From Mollicutes bacterium (GTDB lineage: Bacteria > Bacillota_I > Bacilli_A > Izemoplasmatales > Izemoplasmataceae), in assembly GCA_003559585.1 (NCBI GenBank), contig PWKX01000208.1, positions 1 through 13,627 on the forward strand: a stretch of 13,627 nucleotides of DNA, read 5' to 3'. How positions within the stretch are numbered: the stretch's first letter is position 1; every line of letters begins with the position of its first letter. The position numbers and the translations under genes were made by a program. The notes below the pieces were generated by a model. That model saw only the letters and a program-made list of their open reading frames with translations, ran no database searches and had not been told where the DNA came from. Below are positions 5,918 through 12,967 of this stretch, one piece after another.

Positions 5918-7308
5918 CCTTTACCTTTGCCTCTTTTTTTCTTTTGAGTTGGCTGTTGCATGTTTTGCATGCCTTTTAGTGGGTTTTTAGGATCAAGTTG
6001 TGATGGATCCATACTTCCCATGCGCTTAACAGCTTGTTTTTGTTGTTCTAAGGTGTCAAGCAAACGATTAACCTCAGCCACTTTACGTCCAGAACCATTG
6101 GCAATGCGTCGACGACGAGATGCGTTTTTGCGAATGAGTTCTGGTTTTTTACGTTCTTCTTTGGTCATCGAACCGATTAGGGTTTCAATGTTTGTGAGTT
6201 GTTGGTCATCAACGTTGGCATTTTTCATCATTTTACCAGCACCTGGAATCATTTTAAGTAAGCCACCTAATGAGCCCATGCGTTTGATCATTTTTAGTTG
6301 TTTTAAATAATCGTTAAAGTTGAATTTTCCAGACATCATTTTTTCCATCATGTTCATCATGTCATCTTCATCAACATTTTCTTGGACTTTGTCGATTAAA
6401 GTTAGCACATCACCCATGCCGAGAATTCTTGAAGCCATACGCTCTGGATGGAAGACTTCAATCGCGTCTAGTTTTTCACCTAGACCCATAAATTTAATGG
6501 GTACATCCGTGACTTTTCTTAAAGAAAGGGCTGCACCCCCACGGGTATCCCCGTCGAGTTTGGTGATGATAGAGCCGGTGATGCCGAGTGATTGATGGAA
6601 ATGATCGGCCACACTGACCGCGTCTTGACCGGTCATGGCATCTAAAACAAGAAAGATATCTTGTGGGTCGATGGTTGATTTGATGGCTTTTAGTTCATCC
6701 ATCATGCTGTGATCAATGTGTAAACGCCCAGCGGTATCGTAAATAATGAGATCGAATTGATGTTCATTGGCGTATGATTGAGCACGTGTGACAATGTCAA
6801 CTGGTTTTGCTTTTGTGCCTTCTTCATACACAGGAATATCTAATTGTTTACCAATCGTAACCAGTTGGTCTACCGCTGCAGGTCGGTACACATCAAGGGC
6901 GACTAACAGTGGTTTTTTGTGGTCATGTTTTCTAATATAATTGGCGAGTTTACCAGCAGTGGTGGTTTTACCACTACCTTGTAAACCAGCCAACATGATG
7001 TGGTGCGTTTTTTGTTTTTCAACTGTGAAGACACTGGTTTCTCCCCCTAATAAATCAGTTAAAGCCTCGTGAACCACTTTAACGACTTGTTGGGCAGGAT
7101 TAAGCCCTTTTAAGATTTTTTCACCTGTGGCTTGTTCACGGATATCTTTGGTAAACGTTTTAACGACTTTAAAGTTGACGTCGGCTTCTAATAAGCTAAG
7201 GCGTATTTCACGCATCATCTAATCGATGTCTTTTTCTGTTAAACGTGCTTTACCTCTGACGCGTCTTAGCGCCATTTGTAAGCGATCTGATAGTTGATCA
7301 AAAGCCAT
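5896..7308 (-). CDS. ffh: Signal recognition particle GTPase Ffh, interrupted by an in-frame TAG at codon 30
   Basis: The SRP54 homologue, a GTPase that with SRP RNA carries ribosomes making membrane proteins to FtsY. Read from the ATG at 7308-7306, the frame gives MAFDQLSDRLQMALRRVRGK and LTEKDID, then TAG (7221-7219), then MMREIRLSLLEADVNFKVVK. Both sides match the family N domain without a gap. After that come G1 GLQGSGKTTT, DVYRPAA, DTAGRL, TKLDGDTRGG and the methionine-rich M domain (RRRRIANGSGRKVAEVN), with a GKGKGKGGFRF tail. The uninterrupted length would be 470 residues, normal or slightly long. Ribosome site AAGGTGG precedes ATG 7308, two bases after the ylxM stop. The 440-residue product starting at 7218 would lack the first N-domain helix, and no ribosome site precedes it. 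A sequencing error, a real nonsense mutation, readthrough, or reinitiation at TAGATGATG are all possible. Ffh identity is certain; how the protein is made is not. Confidence 0.93.
7219..7221 (-). other. In-frame TAG codon inside ffh
   Basis: Minus strand GAC ATC GAT TAG ATG ATG CGT. Homologues usually have a charged residue here (for example Glu in KEMMREVR-type sequences), so a single GAG-to-TAG change would explain it. The flanking frame is intact. Confidence 0.85.
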
Positions 7309-7310
7309 GT

Positions 7311-7634
7311 TTATTCCACCTTTTCAAGTTCATTCAACAAATCCTTTATTGCTTGCGGGTCTGTTTGTGTTTTTAATTGTTCTATGAGGGTTTGGCGTTT
7401 GGTTGCTTTATCGTGCAAGCCAAGTTTCGCCTCGTAATCTAATAGTTTTTGTGTTGTTTTTTGAATGTGGTCATGAACCGCATTTCTTGAGATGTGATGC
7501 AATTCCGCTATCTCCTGTAACGAGTAGTTATCCACATAATAATGCTGCATCATGGTTGTTTGTTTATCGGTAAGTAATGGGAGATATTGGTCTAATAGGG
7601 CATTGATGCGTAGATGTTTTTCTAATGCATCCAT
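7311..7634 (-). CDS. ylxM: YlxM/p13-family helix-turn-helix protein, SRP operon
   Basis: A 107-residue protein of the YlxM/p13 family, encoded between ftsY and ffh in most Firmicutes and reported in streptococci to influence SRP activity. A sigma-70 region-4-like helix-turn-helix covers about residues 22-62 (LTDKQTTMMQHYYVDNYS, then LQEIAELHHISRNAVHDHI). A helical, charged C-terminal half follows. Family length is about 105-115, so it is complete. The ATG at 7634 overlaps the ftsY stop in a TAATG arrangement, and ffh starts 2 bases after its TAA. The three genes are therefore almost certainly one translationally coupled unit. Despite the helix-turn-helix, whether it binds DNA or the SRP is a matter of family knowledge, not visible here. 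Confidence 0.9.
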   Translation of the reverse strand: MDALEKHLRINALLDQYLPLLTDKQTTMMQHYYVDNYSLQEIAELHHISRNAVHDHIQKTTQKLLDYEAKLGLHDKATKRQTLIEQLKTQTDPQAIKDLLNELEKVE

Positions 7635-8599
7635 TAAATCACATCCGAAAACAAGCCATATATGTATTCTTCAATATCAAAATATTCTAAATCATCAAGT
7701 GTTTCTCCAAGTCCAATGAGCTTAATCGGAATGCCAGTGGTTTCTTTAATGGCTAAGGCAATTCCACCTTTAGCTGTGCCATCAAGTTTGGTTAAAACCA
7801 CACCGGTTAAATGGGTGACATCATTAAAGGTCTTCGCTTGTGATAATCCGTTTTGTCCTGTTGTCGCGTCTAAAACAAGTAAGGTCTCATGTGGTGCACC
7901 AGGAATTTCTCTCCCAATAACACGGTGTATCTTCTCTAACTCTTGCATTAAGTTTTGTTTGTTTTGAAGGCGTCCAGCTGTATCGCAAAGTAACACATCA
8001 ATATTTTTTTCTTTAGCCATCTGAATCGCATCAAACATCACGCTTGAAGGGTCACTACCAGCAGCTTTTTCAAAAAAGTCACAGTTTACCCGTTCACTCC
8101 ATGTGCGTAACTGTTCAATCGCACCAGCACGAAAAGTATCGCCAGCAACCATCATCACTTTTTTGCCTTCTTGCATCAACAAATGAGCAACTTTAGCAAT
8201 GGTTGTGGTCTTACCAACACCGTTAACACCCACAAAAAGTAAGACGCTTAAATCGTCACTAAGTTGCAAGTTTGTATCGACAATATCTTCTTGAACATAG
8301 CGTTTAAACATTTCTTCAACGATGATTTCTTTTAAATCTTCAGGGGCTTTGATTGCTTTTAACTCAACTGTCTGACGCAAGTGATTAACAAGTTTAATGA
8401 CAGTATCGACCCCCATATCAGCCATGATGAATAATTCTTCAATATCATCATAAAGATCATCAGATATGGTTTCGTTGTTCGCAAGAATATCATTTAACTG
8501 ATTAAAGACACTCTCGCGTGTTTTTTGCATCCCTATATGGTACTTCTGTGCTTTTTCTTTACGCTTTTTTGATTGAAATAGCTTTTTAATTAAACCCAT
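7634..8599 (-). CDS. ftsY: Signal recognition particle receptor FtsY
   Basis: The SRP receptor GTPase, which docks Ffh-ribosome complexes at the membrane. Numbered from the ATG at 8599 (321 residues), it has a short basic amphipathic N-terminus (MGLIKKLFQSKKRKEKAQK) suited to lipid binding, without the long acidic A domain of enterobacterial FtsY. The N domain follows (about 20-100), then the G domain with G1 GVNGVGKTTT at 124-133, GDTFRAGA, DTAGRLQNK at 206-214, TKLDGTAKGG and IGLGE. The open frame extends to a GTG at 8605, only 3 bases after AAAGGA, too close to be used. ATG 8599 is nine bases away and gives the usual M-G-start. It is first in the ftsY-ylxM-ffh operon and has its own extended -10 promoter about 35 bases upstream. 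In Bacillus, rnc-smc precede ftsY; here topA and a likely small RNA do instead. Confidence 0.95.
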   Translation of the reverse strand: MGLIKKLFQSKKRKEKAQKYHIGMQKTRESVFNQLNDILANNETISDDLYDDIEELFIMADMGVDTVIKLVNHLRQTVELKAIKAPEDLKEIIVEEMFKRYVQEDIVDTNLQLSDDLSVLLFVGVNGVGKTTTIAKVAHLLMQEGKKVMMVAGDTFRAGAIEQLRTWSERVNCDFFEKAAGSDPSSVMFDAIQMAKEKNIDVLLCDTAGRLQNKQNLMQELEKIHRVIGREIPGAPHETLLVLDATTGQNGLSQAKTFNDVTHLTGVVLTKLDGTAKGGIALAIKETTGIPIKLIGLGETLDDLEYFDIEEYIYGLFSDVI

Positions 8600-8628
8600 T
8601 GTCACACGTCCTTTTTTTAACCAAAGGT

Positions 8629-8637
8629 ATTATATCA
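8629..8637 (-). promoter_or_regulatory. Extended -10 promoter of the ftsY-ylxM-ffh operon
   Basis: Minus strand TGATATAAT, identical over nine bases to the promoter before the unknown/translocase operon. TATAAT is at 8634-8629. The start site near 8622 leaves a leader of about 22 bases with AAAAAAAGGA. Confidence 0.65.
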
Positions 8638-8650
8638 CAAACCGCTGTGT

Positions 8651-8676
8651 AAAAAAATAACCCTTTATAAAAAGGG
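8651..8676 (-). terminator. Second terminator hairpin before ftsY
   Basis: Minus strand CCCTTT (8676-8671), loop TTAT, AAAGGG (8666-8661), then TTATTTTTTT (8660-8651). The stem is short but the T tract is strong. It lies directly after the small RNA terminator and just upstream of the ftsY promoter, so it would insulate ftsY from topA and small RNA transcripts. Confidence 0.55.
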
Positions 8677-8698
8677 AAAATCCGCCTCGCGGCGGATT
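8671..8698 (-). terminator. GC-rich terminator of the small RNA and topA
   Basis: AATCCGCC (8698-8691), loop GCGA, GGCGGATT (8686-8679), then TTCCCTTT on the minus strand. The 8-bp stem is perfect and mostly G-C, in an otherwise AT-rich gap. It is the only strong terminator downstream of both topA and the internal promoter at 8778-8806. Confidence 0.75.
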
Positions 8699-8712
8699 AA
8701 GGAAGGGGATGT

Positions 8713-8733
8713 GTGAATAATTAAATTATTCAC
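8713..8733. repeat. Perfect palindrome forming the middle hairpin of the candidate sRNA
   Basis: GTGAATAATT (8713-8722), a central A, AATTATTCAC (8724-8733). Ten base pairs, AT-rich. As DNA it could also be an operator, but its position between two other hairpins favours RNA structure. Confidence 0.6.
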
Positions 8734-8777
8734 CATGCTATGTAAGGGATAAAACGCAACTTCTCAGTTGCATGGAT

Positions 8778-8806
8778 ATATTATCACAGGTCTGAAAATC
8801 TGTCAA
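8778..8806 (-). promoter_or_regulatory. Strong internal promoter for the candidate small RNA
   Basis: Minus strand TTGACA at 8806-8801, a 17-base spacer, TAATAT at 8783-8778. The closest match to the sigma-A consensus -35 together with the topA promoter. It lies 31 bases past the topA stop, with no protein frame at the usual distance. Confidence 0.65.
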
Positions 8807-8836
8807 GTTAGAAAATGCGGATTTTTTTTATGGTTG

Positions 8837-10888
8837 TTAGTCTTCTTTTTTAACGGTGTTACATTCAATGGTTCCATCGGGTAATTCAACCATAACATCA
8901 TCAATATCATCACAGGTTTCACCGGTTGGTTTACCTCTTAAGATGTTTTTACATTTCGGAAAATTATCACAAGCATAAAAGATGTTGCCCTTATTTTTCC
9001 CACGTTTAGCTTCGCGTTTAACAATCGTACCTTTTTTACATTTAGGACACGTCACATCGGTACTTTCAGGTTCTTGTTTTTCTTCATCTTGTTTGATGTA
9101 TTTGCACTCTGGATAAGCACTACATGCTTCAAAGGTCCCGTATCTTGATTCGCGGTAGACCATGTCACTGCCACATTTAGGGCATGATTCGCCGGTGGTT
9201 TTAGGTTGTATTTTTTCCATCTTTTCATTGGCGTTTTCCACAAGTGGAATAAAGGTTTCATAAAAATTAGAAACAACGGCTTCTTGTTCGGCTTCATCGT
9301 GTGCGATATCGTCTAAGACTGATTCCATTTTTGCGGTGTAATCAACGTTGATGATGCGTTCGAAATATGATTCTAGTTTCTCAACGGTTAAGCGACCTTG
9401 TTCGGTTGGGGTGAACTTCTTTTGTTCAATGGATACATAGCGTCTTTTTCGTAATGTAGCCACGGTTTGTGAGTAGGTTGAGGGACGGCCAATGCCGAGT
9501 TCTTCCATTTCTTTAATCAGTGATGCTTCAGTGTATCTTGCGGGTGGTTGTGTGAAGTGTTGTGATTTTTCAATCGTCTGAGCTGTTAGTATATCGCCAA
9601 CCTCAACGGTTGGTAATTTCGAAGTTTTTACAGATTCATAATCTTTATATACGCGTAAATAACCATCAAATTCTAAGCTTTGTGCTTTGGCTTGGAAAAT
9701 GGTGTTTTGGTTTTTAAGGCGCATGGTATGTGAGTTTAATTTGGCTGGGGCCATCAGTGAAGCTAAGGCCCGCTCATAAATCATTTTATATAAGCGGTAT
9801 TCATCTTTATTTAAGTAAGATTTTACTTGATCAGGATGATACTTAATGTCAGTAGGTCTAACGGCTTCATGGGCGTCTTGTGTATTTTTTTTGCCTTGTT
9901 TTTGTTTGATTTTACCAACATACTTTGAACCATATGTATTTTTGATATACGCTTGTGCTGGGTCGATAAACGTTTGTGACAGCCGCGTTGAATCGGTACG
10001 CATATAGGTGATTAAACCGACGGTTTCATCTTCGAGGTCAATCCCTTCATATAACTTTTGAGCGACCATCATTGTTCGTTGCCCGCTTAAATTCAGTTTG
10101 TTGGATGCTTCTTGTTGGAGCGCTGAGGTCGTAAACGGTGCTTTTGCTTGACGGTGACGCTCTCTAGTTTTAAGTTTGTGTACGCTAAAGGTTTGATCTA
10201 AAGATGCTAAAACCTTTGATGCGCTGGCTTCATCAGGTAAAACTGGTTTTTTATTATCGATTTTAGTAATGTCAGCTTCAAAACCATCAAATGTGGCTTT
10301 GATTTTCCAATACTCTTCTTTAATAAATGCTTCGATTTCACGTTCACGGTCTACAATAATCTTTAATGCGGCACTTTGTACACGGCCAGCGGATTTTGAT
10401 TTAATCTTGTTTTGTAGTAGTTTAGATAGTTTAAATCCAATAATTCTATCTAAAATCCGTCTGGTTTCTTGTGAGCTCACTAAATTAAAATCGATATCGC
10501 GTGGGGTTTCAAAAGCTTGTTTAACAGCATCTTTAGTAACCTCATTAAAAATAACACGATGAAAAACAACGTCTTGTTTGACGTCTTTTAAGACTTCTTT
10601 TAAGTGCCAACTGATGGCCTCTCCCTCGCGGTCAGGGTCAGTGGCTAGGTAAATGTCTTGTACTTTTTTAGCGGCTGTTTTTAATGATTTAACGGTTGTT
10701 TGTTTGTCTTTTAAGACAGTGTATTGTGGTTTAAACCCGTTTTCAATGTCTAAGCCAAGGCCACCAACATTACTGATGGCAAGGTCTCTAATATGACCTT
10801 TTGATGAGAGTACTTCAAACTCATTTCCTAAATATTGCTTGATGGTTTTCGACTTTGAAGGTGACTCAACAATTACTAATTTTTCCAT
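8837..10888 (-). CDS. topA: DNA topoisomerase I (type IA)
   Basis: Relaxes negative supercoils by cutting one DNA strand and passing the other through. The 683 residues are typical for Firmicutes (about 690). The TOPRIM domain comes first, with E8 in KLVIVESPSKSKTIK and DPDREGE at 84-90. Then come KSAGRVQS (165-172), TTSALQQEASNKL (253-265), the catalytic tyrosine Y295 in GLITYMRTDSTR, and IGRPSTYS (466-473). Two C-terminal zinc ribbons are intact: C569/C572/C589/C595 and C614/C617/C640/C646. A third repeat unit (GETCDD...DGTIECN) keeps only two cysteines and has lost its CxxC. The start ATG 10888 follows AGGAG by eight bases. It is transcribed alone from a TTGACA-18-CATAAT promoter; the next strong terminator lies about 140 bases beyond its stop, after the small RNA. 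Confidence 0.97.
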   Translation of the reverse strand: MEKLVIVESPSKSKTIKQYLGNEFEVLSSKGHIRDLAISNVGGLGLDIENGFKPQYTVLKDKQTTVKSLKTAAKKVQDIYLATDPDREGEAISWHLKEVLKDVKQDVVFHRVIFNEVTKDAVKQAFETPRDIDFNLVSSQETRRILDRIIGFKLSKLLQNKIKSKSAGRVQSAALKIIVDREREIEAFIKEEYWKIKATFDGFEADITKIDNKKPVLPDEASASKVLASLDQTFSVHKLKTRERHRQAKAPFTTSALQQEASNKLNLSGQRTMMVAQKLYEGIDLEDETVGLITYMRTDSTRLSQTFIDPAQAYIKNTYGSKYVGKIKQKQGKKNTQDAHEAVRPTDIKYHPDQVKSYLNKDEYRLYKMIYERALASLMAPAKLNSHTMRLKNQNTIFQAKAQSLEFDGYLRVYKDYESVKTSKLPTVEVGDILTAQTIEKSQHFTQPPARYTEASLIKEMEELGIGRPSTYSQTVATLRKRRYVSIEQKKFTPTEQGRLTVEKLESYFERIINVDYTAKMESVLDDIAHDEAEQEAVVSNFYETFIPLVENANEKMEKIQPKTTGESCPKCGSDMVYRESRYGTFEACSAYPECKYIKQDEEKQEPESTDVTCPKCKKGTIVKREAKRGKNKGNIFYACDNFPKCKNILRGKPTGETCDDIDDVMVELPDGTIECNTVKKED

Positions 10889-10908
10889 AACCTCAACTCC
10901 TGGACGTT

Positions 10909-10938
10909 ATTATGGCATAAATGATAAAAGCGTGTCAA
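10909..10938 (-). promoter_or_regulatory. topA promoter
   Basis: TTGACA at 10938-10933, an 18-base spacer, CATAAT at 10914-10909 with TGC before it (extended -10). The -35 overlaps the prmC terminator hairpin. Confidence 0.7.
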
Positions 10939-10955
10939 GAACGGCACGCTTTTAT
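10924..10955 (-). terminator. Terminator of the prfA-prmC operon
   Basis: An 11-bp perfect stem, ATAAAAGCGTG 10924-10934 with CACGCTTTTAT 10945-10955, and a 10-base loop. It lies 32 bases after the prmC stop. The T run (CTTTTATCATTT) is partly within the arm. The region 10956-10986 is alternating TA followed by Ts. Confidence 0.65.
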
Positions 10956-10986
10956 ATATATAATAGATATATATATAATTTTTTTC

Positions 10987-11838
10987 TTATTTTTTCTTCG
11001 TAATAAAGGTCATGCGGTCTTTGCCTTGCATGTCTTTAATTTGAACGATATGCACGTTTTTAAGTTCTTTTTTGATCATTTTTCTAAGTTCTTTGGCTTT
11101 ATCATAGGCGTGTTCAAAAGCGATTAAAAACGGATCGTTTAAGTATGGTTTGATATCTTTTAAGATCTTTCTATAAGGGTCTAATCCGTCTTTACCTCCG
11201 AACAGAGCTAAACTTGGTTCATGGTCTTTTACAATGGATTCTAAGGCCTCATCGTTTGGAATGTAGGGGGGATTAGAGATGATGACATCAAAGGTTTTGC
11301 CTTTCACAGGTTCTAATAGGTTGCCTTGTTTAAAGGTCACATCTGCACTCAAGGCCTCACTGTTAGTTTTTGCGACACTTAAGGCCGCTTGTGAGATATC
11401 AACAGCCGTGGCTTGTATGCGTGGTTCTTCTAAAGATAAGGTGATTGCCAAACACCCTGAACCAGTCCCAATATCTAGCAGTTCGATGTTGGTTTTATCT
11501 GGAAATATTTCATCGATAAACATCAAAGATTTTTCTGCTAATTCTTCGGTTTCACAACGAGGAATCATCACATCTTTGTTCACTTTAAAAGGATGTCCGA
11601 AAAAGACTTCTTCACCTGTGATGTGTTGAACGGGTTTAGAATGAATCACATAATCATCGACCGCTTTTTGAAATGCGCGGTAGTGATCAGTTGGCATATT
11701 GTTTGATAGATGTGTGTATAGTTCTGTGTTGGATAATTGTGAGAAATAAAGCAGTAAAATTTTGATTCCACTGGGTTCTTTGCCGTTATCAAGTGCATAG
11801 TGTTCGTGTACTTGTAAGGCTTCTTTGTATGTTGGCAT
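10987..11838 (-). CDS. prmC: Release factor glutamine N5-methyltransferase PrmC (HemK)
   Basis: Uses S-adenosylmethionine to methylate the glutamine of the GGQ motif in peptide release factors, raising termination efficiency. The 283 residues give an N-terminal helical domain (1-75), then the Rossmann-like domain with motif I LLDIGTGSGCLA (120-131) and the signature NPPYIP (189-194) that positions the target amide. The usual IPRPETE is here IPRCETE (92-98), a small departure. The length is normal for the family (about 275-290). The start ATG 11838 lies seven bases after AGGAG. It begins 14 bases after the stop of prfA, whose product is one of its substrates, an arrangement conserved in most bacteria. 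A hairpin terminator follows. Confidence 0.96.
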   Translation of the reverse strand: MPTYKEALQVHEHYALDNGKEPSGIKILLLYFSQLSNTELYTHLSNNMPTDHYRAFQKAVDDYVIHSKPVQHITGEEVFFGHPFKVNKDVMIPRCETEELAEKSLMFIDEIFPDKTNIELLDIGTGSGCLAITLSLEEPRIQATAVDISQAALSVAKTNSEALSADVTFKQGNLLEPVKGKTFDVIISNPPYIPNDEALESIVKDHEPSLALFGGKDGLDPYRKILKDIKPYLNDPFLIAFEHAYDKAKELRKMIKKELKNVHIVQIKDMQGKDRMTFITKKK

Positions 11839-11852
11839 ATGTATACTCCTAA

Positions 11853-12920
11853 TTACAGGTTTGTTTCGTTTAGTTTACGTTCATATTCTTCATTGATAAG
11901 CGCTTCGACGATCGTTTCTAGCTTGCCTTCCATCACGCGATCAAGTTGTTGGATGGTAAAGCCGATGCGGTGATCGGTCACACGGTTTTGTGGGTAGTTA
12001 TAGGTTCTTATTTTTTCGCTTCTTTCACCGGTTCCGATTTTACTACGGCGAACTTCGCCTTCTTTTTCTAAACGTTCTTGTTCTATTTTGTCATGCAATC
12101 GCGCTCGAATGACCTTTAAGGCCGTGGCTTTGTTTTCATGTTGACTTTTGCCATCTTGACAGGTCACAACCAATCCGGTTGGTTCATGTGTGATTCTAAT
12201 GGCAGAGTCGGTTGTGTTAACGCTTTGACCTCCAGCACCACTAGATCTAAAGGTATCAATTCTTAAATCACTCATGTTTAATTCAAGCTCGACATCTTCA
12301 GCTTCTGGTAACACAACCACCGTCGCGGTTGATGTGTGTACACGTCCTTGTGATTCGGTATTAGGCACACGTTGAACACGGTGAGCCCCAGATTCATATT
12401 TCATGTAAGCATAAACGTGATCGCCTTTAATGGTAAATTCAATTTGTGAGAAACCACCAGCGTCGCCTTCAACGGCATTTATAACCGAGATTTCCCAGTT
12501 GTTTTTTTCTGCAAAACGCTGATACATTCTATATAAATCACCGGCAAAAATATTGGCTTCATTTCCACCTGCAGCGCCTCTAATCTCAACAATAACGTTC
12601 TTTTTATCGTTTTCATCTTTTGGAATCAACATTTTTTGAAGTTTTTGGTCAAGTTTATGGTAAGTCTCTTTGTTTTCTTGGAGTTCAAGTTCAGCCATTT
12701 CTCTGATGTCTTCATCATCGTCTTTGGTCATTTCTTTTAAATCATCAATGCTTTGTTCAACCTCAAGGTACTCATCATAAACTTCAACGATTTTTTCAAG
12801 ACCACGTAACTCTTTAGACAGTTCGGTCATTTTATCGATATCACGGGTGATATCTGGATCGCTTAATTGTTCATTAATCGCTTGGTAGCGGGCTTTTATT
12901 TTATCTAGACGTTCTTTCAT
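11853..12920 (-). CDS. prfA: Peptide chain release factor 1
   Basis: RF1 recognises UAA and UAG in the ribosomal A site and triggers release of the finished protein. The 355 residues include a helical N-terminal domain (1-100), the reading-loop PxT motif as P186-N-T188 (QRVPNTESQGR), which separates it from RF2 (SPF), and the catalytic GGQ at 230-232 (SSGAGGQSVNTTDSA). HRIGFTIQQLD at the C-terminal side is also RF1-like. The start ATG 12920 follows AGGAG with 8 bases between. A TTGAAA-17-TATAAT promoter begins inside the last codons of the MATE gene, so prfA-prmC form their own operon. An intact RF1 argues against UAG being a sense codon here, which matters for the TAG inside ffh. Confidence 0.97.
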   Translation of the reverse strand: MKERLDKIKARYQAINEQLSDPDITRDIDKMTELSKELRGLEKIVEVYDEYLEVEQSIDDLKEMTKDDDEDIREMAELELQENKETYHKLDQKLQKMLIPKDENDKKNVIVEIRGAAGGNEANIFAGDLYRMYQRFAEKNNWEISVINAVEGDAGGFSQIEFTIKGDHVYAYMKYESGAHRVQRVPNTESQGRVHTSTATVVVLPEAEDVELELNMSDLRIDTFRSSGAGGQSVNTTDSAIRITHEPTGLVVTCQDGKSQHENKATALKVIRARLHDKIEQERLEKEGEVRRSKIGTGERSEKIRTYNYPQNRVTDHRIGFTIQQLDRVMEGKLETIVEALINEEYERKLNETNL

Positions 12921-12938
12921 CTAATCAACTCCTGGCCT

Positions 12939-12967
12939 ATTATACTGCAGGCTTTAATAATTTTCAA
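12939..12967 (-). promoter_or_regulatory. prfA-prmC promoter
   Basis: TTGAAA at 12967-12962, 17 bases, TATAAT at 12944-12939. The -35 lies in the last codons of the MATE gene. The start site is near 12932, just before the AGGAG. Confidence 0.7.

Larger units (their letters stand above)
8671..8771 (-). ncRNA. Candidate small regulatory RNA in the topA-ftsY gap
   Basis: A promoter (TTGACA, 17 bases, TATAAT-like TAATAT) predicts a start at about 8771, exactly at the first base of a GCAACT-GAGA-AGTTGC hairpin with a GNRA tetraloop. A C-rich linker follows (TTTTATCCCTTACATAGC), then a perfect hairpin at 8733-8713, a second C-rich linker (ACATCCCCTTCCTT), and the GC-rich terminator at 8698-8679. 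The total is about 100 nt. No open frame of note lies in it. Two unpaired UCCC-type motifs between stable hairpins is the design of Gram-positive sRNAs that pair with Shine-Dalgarno regions (for example the RsaE/RoxS group); the comparison is by architecture only. It shows none of the SRP RNA signature GGAAGGAAGCAGCC. It could instead be an untranslated 3' region of topA or a long ftsY leader. Confidence 0.5.

Noticed and set aside
8671..8771. SRP RNA (small cytoplasmic RNA) next to the SRP protein operon
   Set aside because: Tempting by context, but neither strand has the conserved GGAAGGAAGCAGCC-type apical loop, and the hairpins do not form one long rod.
8605..8806. Riboswitch or T-box leader of ftsY
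   Set aside because: No T-box sequence or known aptamer core is visible, a strong terminator closes the transcript, and ftsY has its own promoter after it.
10951..10986. TA-alternating tract as a replication or repeat element
   Set aside because: About 30 bases of simple AT-rich sequence beside a terminator, with no flanking repeat structure or DnaA-box-like motifs seen.
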